From contig CM049317.1 in the NCBI GenBank assembly GCA_026874595.1, positions 38,712,401-38,776,400 of the forward strand: DNA of 64,000 bases, read 5' to 3'. This document shows, one piece after another, positions 58,225 to 64,000 of this stretch. Below the pieces are notes generated by a model. It was given only the letters and a program-made list of their open reading frames with translations, had not been told where the DNA came from and ran no database searches. This DNA is from Sipunculus nudus. Taxonomy: Eukaryota > Annelida > Sipuncula > Golfingiida > Sipunculidae. Position 1 is the stretch's first letter, and every line of letters begins with the position of its first letter. Both the position numbers and the translations under genes were made by a program.

Positions 58225-60330
58225 TAAAGATACAGACACAATCTTGGCCTGTTGGTAAATCTGTTTACACATACTGAAAGACTTTGGCTAAAATGCTTTT
58301 TTTCAAGCTGACATATTCATAAACTTTTTATCAAAATATCTAGAATAATAAAAGATGCAGTCCTTTCGTTGTTAAAGGTCCAATAATTGTGCCAAAAATC
58401 ATTCAAGTAAATTTGAACAAAGGCCACCTAAGAATAGTTTTTGTGCAATGTTACAGAAGTTATAATTGAAACAATAATTTGGTAGAAGAACACGATTGCA
58501 GTCCTCAGTTTGAAATAGACATAATAATGGCCATAAGACCAACTTAAGCTTTTCACGACTCAACCAAAAATCAACAAACTCAATCTATTCTGATATAATT
58601 GAAAAAACCATGTCCTAGGATAATTCTTTTGAAAAATTGAACAATTCAACTTGACAGTTTCATCATAAACATTTTAAGCTGAAAGAGGCTAAAATTATGA
58701 GGTTTTTGCCCATAAAAACAGGTCAATGTAGGTGGCACCACGAAATCTGCAACTTCAAATATGAGTCTAGTGACCAACATTTGCACAATACTTGGTAATG
58801 CTAGCTTCTGTCATTTCTGAGATTACTATGTCAGTATGTTTACTTGGCCAAATAACTAGGTTAAAATTTGTGTAACTCTGCTAAAATTCATCAAATGCAA
58901 ACCATTTGAACAAACTTGAGAGGGCTTGCCTCATCATTTCTGTAAAATACTGAACAATTTGGCTGGACTGTTAACAAGAAGAAGACTTTTAAAGGTTTTT
59001 CAGCTTTTTCCCTATAAATCTAAGTAAATGCAGATAGCAAAAAATAAGCTGAATCCAACAGCATTTGATATGTGACAGATTATTGAATAAAATCTGGGGA
59101 TGGTAGCTCCTGCTATTCCTAAGAAATTATGGGTTAATGTTCAGATGTGCAATGACCCCGGTACAAAAAAGGTCAATGCAGGTGGCGCCACCAATACCTG
59201 AATTTCATATATGAGTCATATGAGTCACTGGCATAAAATTTGGTGATGATAGCTCCAGCCATTTCTGAGACTGTCATTTTAGTCAGCTTTTTTTTTTTTA
59301 AATGTGCAAGATCTATGGATAAGCACAATTTCAGGCCAATAGGGCAAATCACTCCTCAGAAAAGACCATTAATTTATTCTACATAAACAGAAAGGTAGGT
59401 GGCGACACCTGTCTGGTTTACAAGAAAACTTTCCAAGATGGATGGACATGTCAAATATAAGACCAATACCTTGAACCACTCCGGAGAAATGAGCTATTTT
59501 CACTTAAAGCACATGTACAGATGGACGCCATTGCAAACGATTGCAGATGGTGCCACCAGTCTTGAATACAAGATGAAGGTATCCAAGATCAATGTACATG
59601 CACAATTTCAACCCAATCTGTCTATAAGTTTTAGACTTTCAATGCTCACAGTGATGTCAAGTGGCAATGATGAGGTATTAAAAGGCATGAAAACAAGAGA
59701 AAGACAGAAGGTGGCGCCACCTGTCTTACGCAAAAGACAAAACTATCCAAGATCTTAAGTCAATTTGATTTTTGGACCAATCCATGCCTCCCTTATTTGA
59801 AATATTTATGATTTTGTGTGATTTCCACCATATATGGCAATATTCAAGATCAAGGCCACTCTCACAGGAAAGGTCATGACCCAAATTTAAAAATACATCA
59901 TCCCATAATACATGTCTATGTATATGCATAATATGAAAGAAATCTGTCCAATAGTTTTTTACTTATATTGCTCACAGTATTGTTAAGTGGCAATTAGGGG
60001 GTATTAAACGGCACAAAAACAAGAAAAGGATTACAGGTTGCACCACCAGTTTCTGGTGCATGACAACACTATCCAAGATCTTCAGTCAAGTTGATTTTTG
60101 GATCAATCCATGCAAGATTTCTTGAAATATTTAAGAATTTATGTGATTTTCCCCCAAAATGGACCTATTCAAGGTCAAGGTCACTCTCCTAGTTAAGGTC
60201 ATGACCCCATTTTAAATAGGCTTAGTCATCTCACCCATATCTATGCACATGTAAAGTTTAGTAAAGATCCATGAAATGTTTTTTGAGTTATAGCGTCCAA
60301 CTGAAATCTCTGCGGCAGCGGCACAACCGT
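58225..60330 (+). repeat. Family D then decayed family C-like text
   Basis: 58225-59300 is family D, starting like 46650 and including GGTGGCGCCACC near 59176. 59390-60330 carries diverged monomers with GGTGGCGACACC (59397), GGTGCCACC (59545), GGTGGCGCCACC (59710) and GGTTGCACCACC (60035), about 160-320 bp apart, and ends with GCGGCAGCGGCACAACCG. Confidence 0.65.
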
Positions 60331-60440
60331 GCCTAAACCATAGTATCTCTAAACCATATTATCTTTATACTTATAATATATTTTGATGTTTTGTTGCAAC
60401 TATAATCTAAATTTATCTGCCATTTGGTCACTGATACCAA

Positions 60441-60677
60441 GAAGAATACAAAGATCAGCTCACATGGAACAAAGCCAAGAAGAACATCCACCATGCAGGA
60501 TATGGAAACCTGCTCAACAAAGGACAAAGCGATTACGGATTGAACATTAGTCACAGGTCACTGATTTCAGACTTATGTTACGATAACAATGTTAATGATA
60601 ATGAGAAAGGCAGAAAATATAATTGTCATTTTAGGCAATGTCACAGTAACGTTTTCCAAAACTTTTCCAAATGTTAA
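60441..60677 (+). CDS. Possible plus-strand terminal exon
   Basis: A stretch outside all repeat families is open in two plus frames. One reads EEYKDQLTWNKAKKNIHHAG and continues to a stop at 60675-60677. The other reads NTKISSHGTKPRRTSTMQDM and stops at about 60540, which would look like the Ser/Thr-rich tail of a membrane receptor. Sequence to about 61290 is repeat-free with AATAAA near 61176 and 61268, as a 3' UTR would be. The acceptor is weak and no upstream exon is identified. Confidence 0.2.
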   Translation, partial: EEYKDQLTWNKAKKNIHHAGYGNLLNKGQSDYGLNISHRSLISDLCYDNNVNDNEKGRKYNCHFRQCHSNVFQNFSKC

Positions 60678-61329
60678 TGTTTCATGTTGTGCATTTGGGT
60701 ATATTTGCCAAGTTTTTATGCTGTATGCAATGTATGTGAATTATGCTCAGAACTTGTATTAAACGTCCGGAATAGTCAGAGGTATAACATTTTAGGCAAA
60801 AGTTTTTAAAATGTTGAAATTAATATTTTATGTGTTAACTGACCAAGATCTTGGTTAAAATAACGGAAAAAGTTTAGCAGAACTAATGTTCACTTGATTT
60901 AGTTAATTTCTAGGGGGACCTCATTAGAGTAAGAATATATAGATCTCCAACAACTTGTATTTAGCTTTTTCCCCCTTTTCCTGCATGTTTTTCCTTTTTG
61001 ATGCATTTCTTATGTGGAAAGAAGGTTGTTGGAATGTTGTTGATACGCTATCATTATAATATAGGAGCAAACAATGATAAGACAGATTTTCAACTTAACA
61101 ACAACAACATTGTCAGATGTTGCAGATTCATAAAGAAAACCATCAAAGATGAATTTTGGCTCTTACATTCTACTTCCAATAAAACTCTACATTTTTATGT
61201 GCAAAGTTGAACATTTGACAGAAATGTTGGTAACACGTTACTATCAAAAATGTTACTCAATATGAATGAATAAATTTAATCTGTGTTTACATTGCTTTTA
61301 TAAGTGTTTCCCCTTGTTTGGTGTTTGTA

Positions 61330-61533
61330 TTATATATACTACTGTAATATGCAGGCCTCAAATTTGAGGACTAGCAACCGGCAAATGCCGGTTAAAATTG
61401 GCTGGCTGCCGTCAGCCACAATCCTGACCGGCAGCAAGCTGCCGGTCCAAAAAATTCCTCACTGCGTCCTTCTTGTCTGTACATAATCACAGCCACTCTA
61501 TATGCTTTTTTATTTTTAAGGTCATGGCCTGTC

Positions 61534-61589
<56 letters not shown>

Positions 61590-61753
61590 TTCAGTATAGC
61601 CTGGGTGTGACATAGTCTCATAAATACTTCAATAAAAGCTACAGTTCGGGGGGCTGTTCAAAAAAATTCCTCACTGCGTCCTTCTTGTCTGTACATAATC
61701 ACAGCCACTCTTTATGCTTTTTTATTTTTAAGGTCAAGGCCTGTCAACAAGAG

Positions 61754-61836
<83 letters not shown>

Positions 61837-61900
61837 TTCAGTATAGCCTTGGTGTGACATGGTCTCATAAATACTTCAATAAAAGCTACAGTTTGGGGGC
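61330..61900 (+). repeat. Tandem duplication with TA and GA microsatellites
   Basis: Two copies of about 200-225 bp (AATTCCTCACTGCGTCCTTC at about 61455 and 61667) each end in a (TA)n run, a (GA)n run and GGGGTTTCAGTATAGCC. The TA runs are at 61537-61558 and 61757-61798, the GA runs at 61558-61585 and 61798-61832. A GC-rich prefix at 61375-61450 repeats CCGGCA and TGCCGGT words. Confidence 0.85.
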
Positions 61901-62870
61901 TGTTCCTTTCAAATTTCAGAATTGGAAGCTGAAATCCTTACATGTGCATGATATGAAAATTAAATCAATAGTGCTTACACAGAAAAAATGTGCCATGGCC
62001 AAAGTTGGGCAAAATTTAAGGTTCTGATTTATGTTTATGTGAATAACTTAAAAAAATTTATAATATTCAAATTTAATTTTTGGTAGCCCATACAATGGAA
62101 TCTTGATTAAATGAAGTTATATGTTCCTGACATATGGAGTGTCAGATTATACTAATATTTTGTATGAAAGTGATCTTTATAAAATATAATAATAATAAAC
62201 TTCTTATTAAAATTTATGTGTTGTTATTTGTTATTTTTGTATTCTATATGGTGTATTGTATATGAAAAAAAATCTAGCCATGTTTTGTATTATAATTTTA
62301 TATTTATATGTTATGATGTTACTCATACACATTATGATTTTATTGAAATACTCAATTATTTTAAAATTTGGATTGATGCAAGACCCTTTCTGTATAACTG
62401 TTGGTTGGTGCAATGAGATTGACTTCCAAGTTTTATGCACATTGAGCATCATCTGTCATTTTCAGATGATTTGCAAGAGGCTTCCGACGTATTTAATATG
62501 CTTCAATTTTCATATATGTGAATGTACACATGAAATTTTCTGGTGTGGCAAAGGGGGTCTATAGATATCTTCCATTTTAACAATAAAAGTTATTTGAATT
62601 GGTTATAGATGTTAAAATGAGGGTTAATTGTTGTTAAGCGTATGCGTCATCCGAGCGATTCGCGCCTGGACGTTGAAAAAGCTTAAAAAAATTAACCCTC
62701 AGCCGTTTGTTAACTGCCTGCCACTTAAGCGGGCTCAGTCTCGTGGACAAGGTGGAGTCACTGGTTTATTTGTAACCCTAACCCTTGAAATACACCAAAT
62801 ATATGTTGGATAGCAGTGTGCATACAAATGCCTTGAGGGCGCAACACAACATATGTGAATGACATAGGCA
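61901..62870 (+). repeat. Family B 5' fragment and unique sequence
   Basis: 61905-62130 is the 5' part of family B (AAATTAAATCAATAGTGCTT). 62130-62600 is very AT-rich. 62620-62830 is unique and includes a two-unit AACCCTAACCC string at 62773-62785. No gene is seen. Confidence 0.5.
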
Positions 62871-63047
62871 GGACATGTGCACATAAGCTAAGTGGTGTAA
62901 ACAAGCAGAGGGAGGAATAATGACGGAATTGACAAGTTGAATTGCGTGAAGAAAGATAAATTATACATTATTACGGGCTAAGATATAAGTGAAAAGGCTA
63001 TATATGGTCCGTTCCACCAACCATAACAAGTAACGTATCTGTTGTGG

Positions 63048-63083
<36 letters not shown>

Positions 63084-63490
63084 TCCTTAATGGAAGGCAC
63101 TACTTCTACAGTCACACCAAAGAATCTCTAGTGGGTAGGCACGGATTCTCTAGTCGCACCAAGGGTAGTGCAAGTTCAGCCCCTACGTTTACATTTTGCA
63201 CAAAATTAATAAAATGTAGCTGTAGGTCCAAAGGCAGCCTTGTGGGTACGAGTCTAGAATTCAGGCTGCTGTTCTGGACACGTTAAGACACCACGGATAC
63301 ATGTAAAACGTTGTAATAATATATCAAGTTTACTCCTTTATAAGTTAATGGTATCCTATATCCTTCCCATGTACCTCTTACCCTGTAATAACGTACAATT
63401 TATCCTTCCTTCATGCAATTTAACATGCTTGTATCAGTCATGATTCCTCCCTCTTGCTTGTTTACACCACTTGGCTTATGTGCACGTCCT
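62871..63490. mobile_element. Fold-back structure (long inverted repeat)
   Basis: The left arm (about 62871-62984, GGACATGTGCACATAAGCTA and TGGTGTAAACAAGCAG) is mirrored by the right arm (about 63377-63490, CTTGCTTGTTTACACCACTT and GGCTTATGTGCACGTCC) with some mismatches and small gaps. The loop holds a run of about 29 A (63051-63080) and two CTCTAGT blocks. This is the form of a fold-back element; target duplications were not found. Confidence 0.65.
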
Positions 63491-63524
63491 GGCTACGAAC
63501 ATACGAACAAGAGACTAGAAACCA

Positions 63525-64000
63525 TAAACAAGGGACCCATGGGTCACAGCGCTCAGCTGTTTATATGATAAAAAATATGATTTGGAAATGAGGCACATGC
63601 TGGTTTTGTGTGGTAATAAATAAAAGCTTTATTATGAGTTGTTGGTGTTTAGCTTATGTATGATTTTGATAGTATCATTTATTTTATTGACAAATGGAGT
63701 GCTATTGTCACACAGATTTTGACTTGGCCATATTACTTATAAACAGCACATATAATTTAAGAGTTTAACTATTTATTAAAATTTAATAACAAATATTGTG
63801 CCAAATATAATTTTTATTAAAAATAATAAAAGAATCATGATTTTTTTTAAAATAAAATATAACTGAAATGATTATTAAAATAACATTATAGAATATACTC
63901 ATGAATGCATTCATGAATACATTTTGAAAGTATTTGCACTGGTATTCAAATACTGTCATTTTTACCTGAATTCCCATTCTTATGCAAAAAAATTTTATAA
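63525..64000 (+). repeat. Family E copy, then AT-rich sequence
   Basis: Head ACAAGGGACCCATGGGTCAC at 63530, body to about 63735 matching 27794-28040. The rest to the window end is AT-rich with no gene seen. Confidence 0.65.

Noticed and set aside
62773..62785. AACCCTAACCC, like a vertebrate/molluscan telomere repeat
   Set aside because: Only two units, in unique sequence; this is expected by chance and gives no sign of a telomere.

Overview
This is animal genomic DNA: AT-rich, intron-rich and packed with interspersed and tandem repeats. It carries one gene I can identify with certainty, the 5' two-thirds of DNA ligase IV (LIG4) on the minus strand. The repeats are of a kind I associate with bivalve molluscs: ACGG/ACAG microsatellite tails, palindromic GGTGGCGCCACC monomers, and heads reading ACAAGGGACCCATGGGTC. 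I therefore think the source is a bivalve, but the sequence does not fix the species and no bacterial or viral gene set is present.

LIG4 runs right to left. Nine coding exons (56362-56195, 55476-55399, 41790-41689, 26679-26371, 24731-24627, 20577-20471, 14542-14397, 9532-9331 and 3132-2850) join with consistent phases and GT/AG sites into exactly 1500 nt, 500 codons. They cover the DNA-binding domain, the nucleotidyltransferase domain with the KYDG adenylation motif (K269 in this numbering), motifs III, IIIa, IV and V, and the start of the OB-fold. The reading leaves exon 9 in phase 0 at 2850. The rest of the OB-fold and the two BRCT domains that bind XRCC4 must lie beyond the left edge. The protein would act in non-homologous end joining in the nucleus.

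The introns (0.7 to 15 kb) are mostly repeats. Intron 8 holds a composite satellite-like element (3861-8106). Intron 7 holds a 3-kb, 30-nt minisatellite (10451-13482). Intron 6 holds a decayed ~200-bp tandem and a 21-nt array. Introns 5 and 4 hold short interspersed families, and a 57-nt minisatellite abuts the exon 4 donor (25232-26361). Intron 3 holds two TA-flanked DNA transposons (28129-31713 and 36360-39612), the second inserted in a 336-bp satellite array and carrying a scrap of pogo-type DDE transposase. Intron 2 holds palindrome-bearing composite elements and a possible first exon of a nested plus-strand gene (42945-43037). Upstream of LIG4 are a 20-nt minisatellite, more repeats, a possible plus-strand terminal exon near 60441 and a fold-back structure (62871-63490).

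The most interesting structural pattern is shared by several otherwise unlike repeat families: an ACGG-type microsatellite followed directly by a terminal hairpin and a TAA-type end, often with internal monomers locked to one 12-bp palindrome. This resembles the layout of Helentron-associated non-autonomous elements. I found no gene cluster that looks like an undescribed biochemical system.
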